64,000 nt of DNA from Lentibacillus juripiscarius JCM 12147 (GCA_001311805.1 BBCA01000008.1:1-64000); one strand, 5' to 3'. Positions 1 to 10,394 are shown, counted from the stretch's first letter. Program-made: numbers and translations. The notes: a model not told the origin generated them from the sequence alone.

Positions 1-178
1 CAAGAAAGGCTGCGGCAGCGTTACATCGCACGAAGAAAATTGCTCTGTATTTTCGAGGAGTCGTCCGCCTTCCGTTCCAATCTTCTAAGGTAGAGTACGG
101 ATGATTAAGTGTATTTTCAGTTATAAGTTCGTATATTAAGCAAAAAAGTATTTATGAAATTCATTCAACCTGTTTATC

Positions 179-1028
179 TTAATCATTGACGTTAAGCCAC
201 GTTCTAACCAACCCGTCAACAATGGGATCGATAACAGAATTATCGGTATCGTATTTAATATGGGAAAAGGGGTTCCAGTTCGTTAAAAGTCCTCCAACGT
301 TCACTTCTATATCTTTTGTTACGGCGTTTTGGTAATGATGATTTAATCTTTTCAAAGGGAAGGCAAGAATATCGTCTTTATCATAGAAGTTTAGCCATTC
401 ACCGTCGATGGCTGGGTGATACTTTTGTATAGATGGAGATGGAACGCTAATAGGTGCACCAAAATAATTAAATCGCAGAGACCACAGGGCCAGGGGACTT
501 CCCATACTGTAAAATAAGGAAAGTGTTTCCCCTTTTTCTAAAGGTGTGTGGCCGGTATATCGTTTTGTGTTCGGCCCAATATTCTCTTGCTTCACCTGCA
601 AGTCATAAAAATAATTACTGGCAACTACGGAGCCAAGGCTATGACTAATCACACATAAAGGAGCATATGATCCAGCTTTTGCCTGAAGGCTGCTCAAGCA
701 CTGAGCTAAGAGAGCGTGTACTTTGTCATAGTTATGGTCAGCTACTGATGCGGGCTGATACGCTACAGCATCGGCAAGAAACTCAACGGCAAAGCGGCGC
801 AAAAATTATAGTCCAAATCCCCTCCTTTTTGTACCCTTTCCCACAGTTTTTTCTCCTCGTTTTCAAATATCGAAGACCAAAATACAGACTGAAACACTAA
901 TTTCTCTTCTGGATTTTCTTTTTTAGCTTTTACCGAAGCCTTCGGAAATTTTGCTAATCATTTCTTTCGCAAAATTTTCTTTTGGTGTTCCAGCACCGTG
1001 AAGTATAACAATGGCAATTTTGTGTCAT
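179..1028 (-). pseudogene. alpha/beta hydrolase (lipase-like), frameshifted
   Basis: Three reading frames on the minus strand join into one protein of about 280 residues. It starts at ATG 1028 behind GAGGAGAGA. The N-terminus reads KIAIVILHGAGTPKENF, a beta-strand plus HGAG oxyanion loop, with frame changes near 1015, 938 and 795. The downstream part carries SHSLGS, a degenerate GxSxG nucleophile elbow, and a late Asp/His region (NPFSHIKYD). This is typical of small alpha/beta hydrolases that act as esterases or lipases. There is no signal peptide, so a cytoplasmic enzyme is likely. The breaks near 1015 and 938 fall in A-rich runs, so sequencing error is as likely as real decay. The substrate cannot be told from the sequence. 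Confidence 0.6.
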
Positions 1029-1371
1029 ATGCTCTCTCCTCAGGGTATTGGTTGTAAGAAAGAAATGGACTGCGAACGTGTAGTCAGAATCCTACTAACG
1101 TTAATGAGCTTCCCCGTTTTCAGGCCGGTGTGTTAAACTGACATGATTTCATAAAAGTATCTTAGAGCTTTGATTCTATTTTCCCGCCTAAATTCCTGCA
1201 ACGATGCCGGAATCTAAACGGCAATTGGTGTCATCCTTTTACCGGAAAGGGGAACACCAACCATTTTCCTATTTTCACATAGTTCTTTTTGTGCAAAATT
1301 TGTAGAATCCCTGTTTAGTATCTGGTCATAAGGATAAATATCTTATAATATAAAATGAAGGAGGTGTCTAC

Positions 1372-2502
1372 ATGAACAAGCGTTTAACAACAGCTGGTAT
1401 CAGTTTGGTGTTATTATTCTTCGCTTTTATACCGGCTGTACACGCTGACAGCGGCAAGACCTATGAAGTAGGAGCGAACAATCTGAATGTGCGATCATCA
1501 CCATCACACAGTGCGCAAGTTATTGGACAATTAGATAATGGTGATAGAGTTGTCGTTTTTCAGGAGGCCTTTGGGTGGGTGCAAACCTATTTCGGTGGAC
1601 AAGAAGCATGGGTAGCATCACCATTTTTGTACCCGGCTGATGCCCAGACAAGCAACAGGTCAGCAGCACCGGTTTCCAGTGCATCACTTGAAGAAATCAC
1701 TGTTACGGCAACCGAGGTCAGAATTCGTACCGGTCCCGGAACAAATCATGAAATCATCGACCATACTTCCACAGGAGATACATACAGCTTAGTACAAACA
1801 GCAAACAATTGGAATAAAATAGTACTTGATGATGGATCCACCGGTTGGATTGCCGGAGGGATGACAGATTACAACAGTGGAAATAATACGACTGAAACCA
1901 ACATGGATTCCAGCAGCAGTAACGATTCGCAGCCGCATAATACCAATGCTGCCAATGGTTCGCTTTCGGGCTACAACATTGTATTGGACCCCGGACACGG
2001 CGGAAAAGATCCTGGTGCAGTCGGTATCGGTGGTGTATTTGAAAAGGATATTATCATGAACACCGTTGATAATGTAGTCCAAAAATTACGCGCTGCTGGT
2101 GCAACGGTCATTTTAACACGTGACAGCGACTATTTCCTTACACTGGAGGAAAGAGTTCGACTGAATAATGCCAATAATACACATGCATTCATCAGTCTTC
2201 ACTATAATGCAAATCCAATTATGGGGATAAACGGTGTTAGCACACACTTCTACGCCGGTGGAAAGGACCGTCGGCTGGCAACCGCCATTCAATCCGCACT
2301 AGGTCAGAATATTTCACTGTACAGCCGCAGCATCATCCAAAGTGATTATCATGTACTCCGCGAAAACAGTGATCCTTCCGTACTGGTTGAATTAGGGTTT
2401 ATCACGAATCCTGGCGATCTGGCAACAACACGGACAAATGCCTATCAAAACAATGTGGCTGACGGAATTGTACAAGGGTTAGTGAATTATTTTAATGAAT
2501 GA
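1372..2502 (+). CDS. N-acetylmuramoyl-L-alanine amidase with two SH3 domains
   Basis: This intact 376-residue secreted cell-wall hydrolase starts at ATG behind GAAGGAGGTG. Residues 1-25 form a signal peptide ending VHA-DS. Two bacterial SH3 (SH3_3) modules follow at about 30-88 and 107-165 (NLNVRSSPS; VRIRTGPGTNHE) and should bind peptidoglycan. A Ser/Asn-rich linker leads to an Amidase_3 domain at about 200-374. This has the zinc-site motifs DPGHGGKDPGA, FEKD, HYNAN and the catalytic Glu in VELGFITN. Family knowledge: it cleaves the MurNAc-L-Ala bond, working in wall turnover, cell separation or spore/mother-cell lysis. It stands alone, with its own terminator downstream. The domain order matches CwlC/LytC-type amidases. 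Confidence 0.93.
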   Translation: MNKRLTTAGISLVLLFFAFIPAVHADSGKTYEVGANNLNVRSSPSHSAQVIGQLDNGDRVVVFQEAFGWVQTYFGGQEAWVASPFLYPADAQTSNRSAAPVSSASLEEITVTATEVRIRTGPGTNHEIIDHTSTGDTYSLVQTANNWNKIVLDDGSTGWIAGGMTDYNSGNNTTETNMDSSSSNDSQPHNTNAANGSLSGYNIVLDPGHGGKDPGAVGIGGVFEKDIIMNTVDNVVQKLRAAGATVILTRDSDYFLTLEERVRLNNANNTHAFISLHYNANPIMGINGVSTHFYAGGKDRRLATAIQSALGQNISLYSRSIIQSDYHVLRENSDPSVLVELGFITNPGDLATTRTNAYQNNVADGIVQGLVNYFNE

Positions 2503-2570
2503 ATCAATTTCATAATGCCCGTTTTTAACTATTTTCGTAAGGATTGTCGGTTTCTAATAATAACCATAAA

Positions 2571-2616
2571 AAACAATCCCTCATGTACTCTAACAGGTAT
2601 GTGAGGGATTGTTTTC
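2571..2616 (+). terminator. rho-independent terminator of the amidase gene
   Basis: An inverted repeat AACAATCCCTCA...TGAGGGATTGTT is followed by TTTTCT. It sits about 70 bp after the amidase stop codon. Confidence 0.8.
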
Positions 2617-2747
2617 TCTAGGTTTAGACAGTCCTAATTGTTTTATCATCACTTGTCATATCGACAGAATTGAGAATTAGTATATAAGACGGATAAACTC
2701 AATCCTCCTATTGCTATGCATGGATTACAAACATCCTACGTAAAAAA

Positions 2748-2765
2748 ATGCATGATATATTGCAT
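2748..2765. promoter_or_regulatory. probable GntR operator upstream of the gntR gene
   Basis: ATGCATGATATATTGCAT shares the right half (ATATATTGCAT) with the perfect palindrome in front of brnQ at 4985. It lies about 70 bp before the gntR start. This suggests the regulator binds its own promoter as well as brnQ. The assignment is inference from motif sharing. Confidence 0.5.
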
Positions 2766-2834
2766 ATTTCGTTCTTGTATATTTTGATGTATACTATATT
2801 CATACAAGATGAATGAGTAGAAAGGCGGATTCCC

Positions 2835-3483
2835 ATGCCAATACCTGCAAACCATTCGAGACCTGTTCGTCAATCTGCCAAGGAAAAACGCGTTGAACCA
2901 GATTCAGCAGTGGATTATTGATGGAACATTGCTGCCCGGCGAAAAACTGAATGATTCAGAACTAGCTAATGCATTAGGTATCAGCAGAACGCCAGTCCGT
3001 GAATCACTGCAGCTTCTGGAAGTGCAAGGGTTTGTCAAGATGTATCCGGGTAAAGCGACACAAGTCACCGAAATCGAACGCGAAGCCATCAAGGATCTCC
3101 TCCCACCATTGGCAGCGCTGCAATCTTTGTCCGCCGAGCTGGCAATTGACCATATAACAGCGGATCAACTGAAACAGCTCGAAAGCATCAACGAACGCTT
3201 TGCCAAATCAATCTATTCCAATAACGACTATGCCGCGTTAAAAGTCGATGAAGAATTTCACCAAGTGATTGTTGACATAACGAAAAAACACGTATATCCA
3301 AAGCATGGTAGAATCATTACAGGCGCATGTCCGCAGACATTTTTTCCACAACTCCATTATCTTAACCGAAAAGTCAATTGAAGAACACAAGGCCGTTATC
3401 ACCTCCATGAAAGATGGCAACAAAGACAAGGCGGCAGCTATCATGAAGGAAAACTGGCTTCGCACTTTACAGGTTTTTCAGTA
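2835..3483 (+). pseudogene. GntR/FadR-type transcriptional regulator, frameshifted
   Basis: The reconstructed protein has about 215 residues and starts at ATG 2835 behind AGAAAGGCGG. The winged-helix domain (ALNQIQQWIIDG, GEKLNDSELANALGIS, RTPVRESLQLLE) is followed by an all-helical FCD ligand domain (EEFHQVIVD ... SIEEHKAV). Two one-base insertions break it: an extra C near 2890 (KEK-ALNQ) and an extra A in the A6 run near 3285. The C-terminus (HFFHNSIILTEKS to LQVFQ) continues perfectly in another frame to TAA at 3483. It converges with brnQ and shares a palindromic motif with the brnQ promoter, so it probably controls branched-chain amino acid uptake. FadR-group members bind small organic acids; the effector here is unknown. 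Confidence 0.75.
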
Positions 3484-4902
3484 AAAGACAAACGAAAAGC
3501 CGGCCCCTCAAGTGAAAGAGGAAGCCGGCTTTTGTTTTGAGTTGAGTCATGATACATGAACTGCAGCTGTTTTTGGAAACGATGGAAGCTGCCGGTGACT
3601 GTAATAACGACAATAGCCGGCAGTAACCATCCGAGCCCCTGACTGTATAGAGGCAAGGATTGTTCATAGAAAGCCACAATAGGCTGCATCCAGCTGAAAT
3701 ACGCTATTCCCAATGAATCACAGAGCGACTTGAGACCATCAAAGATACTAATCAAAAATGTAACAGCGATGGTTGAACGATAAACCATCCGTGCATGATG
3801 GAACAATGGAGACAAAAATGTCAAGAGCATCAGGACAATCGCCAGTGGATACAAGAACATCAGGACCGGCACAGAATAAGTGATGATGTTTGCCAATCCG
3901 AAGTTCGCAATCACAAAGGTCAATGTTGCAAAGAAGATAACCAGTACCTTATAACTAATCTGCGGAAACAGTGTATGAAAATATTCCGCATTGGCTGTCG
4001 TCAGTCCGATTGCAGTCGTTAAACACGCCAATGTGATGGCAACCGCAAGCAAAACAGAACCAAATGTGCCGAAATAATGGGAAGCAGCGTTGCTTAAAAC
4101 CGGTCCGCCAGTTTCAAAGACTCCGAAAACTTGTGTACTCGTTGCCCCCAAGTACGCAATTCCGATATATATTGCTCCAAGCAGCAATATGGCAATACTG
4201 CCTGCCTTGACCGTTGTTTTGAGAATGTCAGTATTGGATGTTACGCCCATTGCCCGGATGGCATTAATGACAATAATCCCAAATACCAGTGATGCTAGTG
4301 CATCCATTGTATTATATCCTTCAAGGAAACCAGTTATAAATCCTCCACTTTTATACGCTTCCTGGGGTGCTTCCATCGCTCCCATCGGATTGATAATTAC
4401 CGTAACAAGAAGAACCGCAAGCAGAATAACCAGTCCAGGTGCCAAAAACTTTCCGACATTATCAACAAGCTTGGCAGGTTTTAATGAAAACAAAAGAACT
4501 ACACCGAAAAACAGTAATGTGAAAATAAATAATCCCATTTGTTGTGACGATTCATTTATAAAAGGTGATATACCAACCTCATACGCAACCGTCCCTGTAC
4601 GGGGAGACGCAAAAATGGCCCAATTGTTAAATAAAGCAGTGACGTGAAAATCACACCATATATCGGGTGGATACGACTTGAAAGTTCCTGCAGATTACGG
4701 CTTCCGGAAAAGCTCATCGCAATGATTCCAAGCAGCGGCAATCCCACTCCCGTCATTAAAAATCCAATCATCGATGGCCATAGATTTGTTCCAGCATTTT
4801 GGCCCAGCTGTGCTGGAAAGATTAGATTTCCAGCCCCAAAAATAGTGCAAACAGCATGAAGCCAATTGATGCGTAAGATGAAAAGGGCAGTTTTCCTTTC
4901 AT
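3441..4902 (-). pseudogene. brnQ: branched-chain amino acid:Na+/H+ symporter BrnQ, frameshifted
   Basis: A polytopic membrane protein of LIVCS/BrnQ type that imports Leu, Ile and Val. It starts at ATG 4902 behind AGGAGGACACATC. The N-terminus reads KLPFSSYASIGFMLFALFLG, then shifts frame at a G4 run (expected GAGNLIFP). It continues with MIGFLMTGVGLPLLG and shifts again near 4612 (IGPFFASPRTGTVAYEVG). It then runs through about ten more hydrophobic segments. The last open frame reads through the terminator to 3441, so the true stop is probably near 3540 and a third indel is likely. The promoter region holds the palindrome ATGCAATATATTGCAT, also found half-conserved before the neighbouring gntR. 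Confidence 0.8.
3495..3533. terminator. bidirectional terminator between gntR and brnQ
   Basis: AAAAGCCGGC...GCCGGCTTTT with A and T runs on both sides can stop both converging genes. Confidence 0.8.
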
Positions 4903-4939
4903 GATGTGTCCTCCTAGACTATATACATTCCTTAGTTAT

Positions 4940-5000
4940 ATGCAATATATTGATGAAATCTATCATACTATCTTCCATTGCAAAATGCAATATATTGCAT
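4940..5000. promoter_or_regulatory. brnQ operator pair (palindromes)
   Basis: Position 4985-5000 is the perfect 16-bp palindrome ATGCAATATATTGCAT. Position 4940-4955 (ATGCAATATATTGATG) is a 14/16 copy 45 bp closer to the brnQ start. The same half-site occurs at 2748 before gntR. The arrangement suits repression of brnQ by the GntR protein. Confidence 0.6.
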
Positions 5001-5025
5001 AATGTTTTTGTCGATTTACGACATT

Positions 5026-5076
5026 AAAAATACCAGTCCATTTCCCTTTTTATAAAAGGGTTGGCTGGTATTTTTT
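5026..5076. terminator. orphan terminator-like hairpin
   Basis: AAAAATACCAGTCCA pairs with TTGGCTGGTATTTTTT, with a second inner repeat (CCCTTTT/AAAAGGG). It lies between two divergent transcription units, where no known transcript needs stopping. It may be left over from a lost gene or end an unrecognised short transcript. Confidence 0.5.
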
Positions 5077-5293
5077 CGAATCAGTTATCACACATATTAC
5101 TTAGAAGTGATGGTCTAGTCGGAATAATGAAGGTCTGCTTCCCCAAACCTTTCTCCGGATAAGCGCCTTTTGTGCAATCGCTTTGTTACATATAATGCTT
5201 TAAAATTGTTTATTTTCTACAATCGAATAAGTTCACACCAAGTTGGAACAATAAATTTTAGATTATCTTTGTAGCATTGGAGTGAGTTATCCC

Positions 5294-5758
5294 GTGATCA
5301 ATAAAATAATTATGTTTGCTATCTTGATCTTGCCTTGGTTCACCTGGTTTTTCACTAGCCCCGAAACACGAAAGAAGTATATGCCTGTAACTATTTTCAC
5401 GTCATTATTGATGACAATTATCTTTCAAATAGCCTATACATATAAATGGTGGATCATTCATGAACAGATTGTCCCGTGGGGATATATGATTGATGTAAGC
5501 TTTGTTTATGGAATTTTCTCAGTCGGCACATTTTGGATATTCAGATTAACATCACACAAATTCATACTGTATACAGCTGTAAATTTAATAATGGATGCAT
5601 TTATGGCTTTTGTCACTCTCCCTTTGTTGGGTGTTTTAGGTATAGCCACATATGAAAACATGTCTCCCTGGCAGTATTTTTTAGTGATGTTTGGTCTATC
5701 ATTCGTTATTTACGGTTACCACAAATGGCAACAAAATATACAAATCAGATTAACCTAG
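5294..5758 (+). CDS. small integral membrane protein (CBO0543-like)
   Basis: A protein of about 154 residues with four or five hydrophobic segments. I prefer the GTG at 5294 because GGAGTGAG at 5279-5286 sits at correct spacing before it; an upstream in-frame GTG at 5282 overlaps that site. The pattern LPWFTWFFTSPETRKKYMP followed by a WW pair resembles the CBO0543 group of uncharacterised Firmicute membrane proteins. A second member, split by a transposon, lies at 57.7-60.1 kb. Function is unknown. Confidence 0.65.
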   Translation: MINKIIMFAILILPWFTWFFTSPETRKKYMPVTIFTSLLMTIIFQIAYTYKWWIIHEQIVPWGYMIDVSFVYGIFSVGTFWIFRLTSHKFILYTAVNLIMDAFMAFVTLPLLGVLGIATYENMSPWQYFLVMFGLSFVIYGYHKWQQNIQIRLT

Positions 5759-5951
5759 AACGTTTTAATGTTCCGCTTCGGCAGTACATATCCATGCTTT
5801 CGGAAAACTTCTTGAATACCGTGTCGAACTCATTGCGAATCCTCATCCATTGGCTGTTTAAAACGATTGAAAACCGCTTTTCTTCCTGCTTGAATAAATG
5901 ATGCGCTTTCATTTCTGCGTCATCATTATGCCCCTCCGAGATAAATTCCAT
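5745..5951 (-). CDS. hypothetical small protein or remnant
   Basis: A reading frame of 68 residues, rich in charged and helical residues (EMKAHHLFKQEEKRF). It overlaps the 3' end of the preceding plus-strand gene by 14 bp. GGAGGGG lies inside the frame near 5932 and could serve a start only after a frame change, so a shorter, frameshifted 55-60-residue protein is possible. I do not recognise it. Confidence 0.25.
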   Translation of the reverse strand: MEFISEGHNDDAEMKAHHLFKQEEKRFSIVLNSQWMRIRNEFDTVFKKFSESMDMYCRSGTLKRSRLI

Positions 5952-6020
5952 AAAAAAATGCTTACCCTATTCGAGATAAGCGACCGATAACAGAATACCT
6001 ATTTATTCAAAATTTCGCTA

Positions 6021-6319
6021 TTAAGTATCTTTATCCCTTGACTTTTTAAACCAATGCACAGGATTCAAATATTTTCTATAACGCTTGATCAATTCCTTGC
6101 CAACAATAATACAACTAACCCAAAATGCCACTTCTCCTAACACGGCGAATAAAGAAGCCATGATAACTTTTGTGTTTGTAGGAAGAGAGGTGAAGGGAAT
6201 AACCAAAGCAACGCCATACAAAATGCATGAAAGAACAAAAAGGAGCATTCCAGCCCTATTCATTGTTTTTTCAGTTTTTGATTTTGGGTGTACTGTTCTT
6301 CTTTTCTATAATCGCTCAT
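6021..6319 (-). CDS. transporter-suffix-type two-TM membrane protein, frameshifted start
   Basis: A small membrane protein with two hydrophobic helices (GMLLFVLSCILYGVALVIPF; FAVLGEVAFWVSCIIVG) and a basic tail, KELIKRYRKYLNP. It matches what I know as 'transporter suffix domain' proteins. An internal ATG at 6263 opens 80 residues. A better start is ATG 6319 (MSDYRKEEQYTQNQK) directly after a run of nine G. The two parts join if one A is added to the AAAAAA run near 6266. Function is unknown; such domains accompany or follow transporters, and an MFS exporter lies next door on the same strand. Confidence 0.6.
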
Positions 6320-6403
6320 AAGGATCCCCCCCCCTTGTGTTATCGGTAGTTTAAAGTCATGAACCAGTTTCAGTTAAAACTCATGGAAAACGGGGAGGGC
6401 CTT

Positions 6404-7850
6404 TTACATATCTTCCGCCATTTTCTTCCCATATTTTGTTTCCACAGCTTCAAATTCTTCATCACTAGCTGGATAGGTTTTTTAACAAAATAGATAAGAT
6501 AATCCCAATGATTGATACAACAGCAATCACTAGAAAAGCAACGTTTACACCGTGAATGCCAGGGTTTGAGATTGATGAGGCTTGCTGGGCGTTTTGTGCC
6601 GTCATCGTCATAATCGTAACGAGGATCGCGGTCCCGACGGATGCTGCAATTTGCCGCATCGTATTATTCATAGCCGTACCATGTGGAATCAATTTTTGTG
6701 GCAATTGATTCAAACTGGCTGTCGTCACCGGCATCATTACCATCGAGAACCCAAACATGCGAACAGCATACATGACGATCAGGAATGATAACGTCGTTGT
6801 TGTGCCCAGGAAGCCAAAGGCCAAGGTTGCGCCAGTCATAATAAGCAAACCAGCAAGTGCCAACAAGCGAGCTCCAATTCGGTCAAAAATCCGTCCTGTA
6901 ATCGGAGACATCAATCCAGAAATGAGAGCACCGGGAAGAAGAACGAGCCCGGATTCCATCGCTGTGAAACCTCTCATGTTTTGCATATAAAGCGGGATTA
7001 AGGTTTCCGATCCAATCAAGCCAAGGAATGTAATCATGCCAATTACTGTTCCAATAGTAAATATTTTGTGTTTGAACACCCTGAATTCCAACATCGGATG
7101 CTGCATGCGTAATTGCCGCAATATAAAGACGGCCAGGGTTAAAGCACCAGCTGCGAGAATAGCAATGGTCCTTCCGCTATCCCATCCATAGTTGCCGGCA
7201 CTTGAGAAACCAAACAAAAGTCCGCCAAAGCCGACAGAGGATAAGATAATCGATGTTATATCGAGTTTCGGGTACGTGAGTTCAGTCACATTCCTTAATA
7301 TGAAATAAGCAATAAAGATAATTAAAATAGCTAAAGGTAAAATAAGCAGAAATAAAAATCTCCAAGAATAATGAGACGTCACCCATCCGGACAAAGTCGG
7401 TCCAATAGCTGGCGCAAAAGAGATAACGAGCCCGATGTAGCCCATCGCTGCACCTCGTTTATTAACAGGGAAGATTAATAGGAAAACCGTCTGCATGAGC
7501 GGCAGCATAATCCCTGCTCCAGCTGATTGAATAATTCTTCCTACTAACAATAAGCCGAAATTTGGTGCAAGCCCTCCTGCAACCGTTCCGACAGTGAATA
7601 CACTCATTGACGCCATAAACAGCTGACGTGTTGTAAACCGTTCAATCAAAAATGCAGTGATGGGGATCATGACCCCATTGACAAGCATAAAGACTGTGGT
7701 TAGCCATTGAGCTGTATTAGCGGAAATATTCATTTCATCCATGATTGGAGGAATAGCTGTTATCATAAGTGTCTGATTTAAAATCGCAATAAATGAACCC
7801 GCAAGCAATAGAGCAGCCATTAATGTTTTATTATAAGGTTGCATCGTCAT
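6404..7850 (-). CDS. MFS drug exporter, DHA2 family (LmrB/EmrB-like)
   Basis: A 14-helix-type major facilitator, starting at ATG 7850 behind AGGGGGATA. Motifs typical of DHA2: LNQTLMITAIPPIMDEM in helix 1, FTTRQLFM in loop 2-3, and motif C-like GPTLSGWV in helix 5. One frame runs 461 residues to LLKNLSS. Removing one A from the A6 run near 6482 extends it with KTYPASDEEFEAVETKYGKK to TAA at 6404, which is the likely real C-terminus. Substrates are probably hydrophobic drugs or metabolites, exported by proton antiport. There is no regulator next to it. Confidence 0.85.
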
Positions 7851-8087
7851 TTATATCCCCCTACTCTTTCAATAAAAGTCATGTAACTGTCAAATTATAC
7901 TTGATATAAGGGTAACTTACAACCATTATATTTGGAGGAATCCCCATCAACATTAATCCAACCAAGGCAGACAGCCCAGCTAAGATAATCATTCTTCTTG
8001 GCCCTTTTTTCAACAATCTAACCAACCCAACCCTTACTCCCTTGCTTTCCTGTAAAATAATACCCACAAATGGAAGGAGGGGATCCT

Positions 8088-9387
8088 TTGAAAAACAATT
8101 GCACTCTGTTAAGTATCATCGGCATTGTTGCTTTCCTTTTCATCGCCTCTGTCGTGTACAGCCTTGTGAATGAAAATGATCCCTTTGAGTACTACACAGG
8201 GTTAGGCGATTCTATTTCTATCTCACCGGATGATACAACCCTAGCTTTTTCATACTATACGAACGGAAATGAAGCCATTTACAAAGGGGATATAGAAAGT
8301 AAGAATGTAGAGAGAATAACAGTTCCAGAAGAAAAAGGCCATCGCAAACCACAGTTCTCACCAGATGGCGAAGGTTTGTTATATTTAGCTTCCAATAATG
8401 ACGGGGTTCAAACAATGTATTACAGACCTGACCTAAATAGTGATGAAACCATACAGCTTACAAAAGCAGCTACCCATGTGTTCAGTGCCGCAATTTCTCC
8501 TGATGGCAGTAAGGTGTATTACATCGCCATGCCATCTGAAGATTTTCTAAAGCCTGAGGGAGAACAGGAGAATGGAGCAGATTTATATTCCGTACATATA
8601 AACGGCAGTCAACCTCAGAAACTAACAGATAAAGATGCTTTTGCTATGACCGAACTATCAATTTCTACCGATGGAACGACCCTTTATTATACTGCCTTTC
8701 ACGATAGGAAACAGCAGCTATTCTCTTACAACATAGAGAATGGAACAGAAAGCCTGTTTTTGCCAGAGTACACGTCAGACGATATCTATCATCCTGTTCT
8801 TTCACCTGACGAAGATCGATTAGCTTATACGGCTGTAGCAGATAAATCAGAGAACGGTACCTTTCAGTATGAGCTCTTTTTAATGGATATTTCCAACGGG
8901 GATTCAAAAAGACTGACAGACTACAACGCATCTGTTACGTCTCCATCCTTTTTCATCATAAAACCGAATTGCTTTTCTCGCGGAAACCAACTGGCCTAGT
9001 GAACCGTAAGCCTACCAGATTATGACTGTCTCTTATGATGGCAAGGATGCAACCCCCGTAGAACTGGATCTACCTGAATCCAGCAACGACATGCAGCCGG
9101 GAGCTATTGCCGATAAATTAGTAAACACGATAACAATGTCAGGGCTCTATGTACTACTGTTCAGCTTGTTAACCGTATATCACCATTCTGTGTCCAATAA
9201 AACATATTTTCCAGCCATATTAAGTGCCATACTGACCGGAATCGTTTTCTTAAGTTCCTTTGCTGCGGTAGCTTTTTATAATGCATGGGCGGGTATCGGG
9301 ATATTTATGTTAGCTGTCACGTTAGGTGGCTGCACGGCCGTGATCTTTATGTTTGCGCTTATTTACAGCAAATTTGTTAAACGTTAA
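8088..9387 (+). pseudogene. membrane-anchored TolB/WD40-like beta-propeller protein, frameshifted
   Basis: I choose TTG 8088 as start, since GAAGGAGGGG lies 6 bp before it. Residues 1-25 form an N-terminal membrane anchor. Six or so PD40/TolB-type blades follow, marked by repeated SPDG/SPDD turns (SISPDDTTLAF, QFSPDGEGLLYL, AISPDGSKVYY, VLSPDEDRLAY). Near 8945 the frame changes (expected LAETNWPSEP) and one stop (TAA near 9010) interrupts it. The protein resumes with TVSYDGKDATPVELD and ends with three transmembrane helices. An extracytoplasmic sensor or scaffold is plausible; no enzymatic residues are visible. Confidence 0.6.
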
Positions 9388-9494
9388 TCCAATGTTGTAG
9401 CACCGCCACCGATTAAGATAGACAATCACTTCTATTAGAAAGACAATAATGCTTAAGTCAACCGCTCTTTATGCGGTCTGTAGCTGCCGGTATG

Positions 9495-9521
9495 AGCGAA
9501 CGGTGCCTGGCACTGTTCGCT
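9495..9521. repeat. REP-like palindrome, copy 1
   Basis: AGCGAAC-GGTGCCTGGCAC-TGTTCGCT, a hairpin with core GTGCCTGGCAC. The same core occurs at 16.2 kb and 17.6 kb in this window, always between genes. Confidence 0.7.
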
Positions 9522-9616
9522 AATGATAGCAGAAAATGGAGATGGGGACTATATAGGGAAACTTATAAAAAGTGTTTGAATTTGAATAGAGGTACTTTCC
9601 CAAAATCAACTTTTGG

Positions 9617-9953
9617 TTATGCTACACGGTACAATCTGAAACTGAAACAAGACCAACTATCTAATATTGAGTCCGTAATAATTTTATAGTTAATAACATT
9701 CATATTTAGTACTTGAAAATAATCCAGGAATTTACTTAATAAATATTTTATGTTTTCCTTCGTCTTGTCATGGCCTCCGAAATCAGTCCAGTGAATCGTT
9801 CCTGCTTCCATTATCGGTTTTATTTCTTCAAAAATCAGATTTTATATATAACTGTTTTGGCATGGCCAATCCCCCCCATAAGATGAGGTTTATCTTTATT
9901 TTTGCCACTTTCATCAAAAACACCATGACATCTAAACAACTTGACATAGAATC
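9617..9953 (-). pseudogene. DUF3800-like gene remnant
   Basis: Two minus-strand frames join: an N-terminal FDESGKNKDKPHLMGGLAMP, typical of the DUF3800 start (DESG plus a glycine-rich strand), then EEIKPIMEAGTIHWTDFGGH and helical sequence to RLYRVA. About 110 residues remain of a family usually more than 200 long. DUF3800 proteins have an RNase H-like fold and often sit in mobile or defence regions. Frame breaks and missing C-terminus mark it as non-functional. Confidence 0.45.
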
Positions 9954-10055
9954 TCCCTTTACAAGATATTTACTCAACTTTCGCAGCTAAAAATTATTTG
10001 TAATCCCTTGATATAACTGGGATCTCCTAAGAATTAATATTAAAAAATCACACAA

Positions 10056-10116
10056 AAATACATCCCAATTTGGTAAAATATAGTCACCACAACCATAACC
10101 AGAAAGGGATGTATTT
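10056..10116 (+). promoter_or_regulatory. hairpin sequestering the transposase ribosome site
   Basis: AAATACATCCC (10056-10066) is the exact complement of GGGATGTATTT (10106-10116), and the transposase ATG follows at once. The AAAGGG ribosome site lies in the stem. Several insertion sequences use such a stem to block translation of read-through transcripts; applying that to this element is inference. Confidence 0.55.
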
Positions 10117-10390
10117 ATGGCTATTATTTTACCAGAATCTGAACCAAAAAACGAGGCTAATTCTTATATTTCACGCTTTTTCAAGGAAAATAAACTTGGG
10201 TCACTGCTTAATCAGGCGAACATTCGAAAAGCAGATGGATTTTCTCCCGTGTTCCTCCTCCAGTTCTTTTTTCGCTTGTCCTGCACGGCAAGAACCTTTA
10301 TCGAATTCTTGATTCAGACCGTTTATCAGATGCTCCTAGAAAAGATACAGTTCACCGTTTCCTCAACTTTTCTGGAGGCTTATTTTTAAG
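10117..10390 (+). pseudogene. IS4-family transposase, N-terminal fragment
   Basis: The frame MAIILPESEPKNEANSYISR...ADGFSPVFLLQFFF continues, after one indel near 10268, as SLVLHGKNLYRILDSDRLSD and RKDTVHRFLNFSGG. This is the start of IS4-type DDE transposases (helical N-domain before the first catalytic Asp). Similarity stops at about 10390, and the rest of the element is absent. Minus-strand McrB-like sequence begins immediately, so the fragment is a rearrangement scar. Confidence 0.6.
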
Positions 10391-10394
10391 AAAT

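Noticed and set aside
1..105. Possible partial copy of a dispersed Bacillaceae intergenic element (CGCACGAAGAAAATT, CCGCCTTCCG)
   Set aside because: Only one end is in the window and I could not pair it with another copy here.
7879..8067. 62-residue minus-strand frame with one hydrophobic segment
   Set aside because: No ribosome site, no family resemblance; it lies in the gap between divergent genes.
9471..9689. 72-residue plus-strand frame
   Set aside because: Runs through the REP-like palindrome and overlaps the opposite DUF3800 remnant; composition not protein-like.
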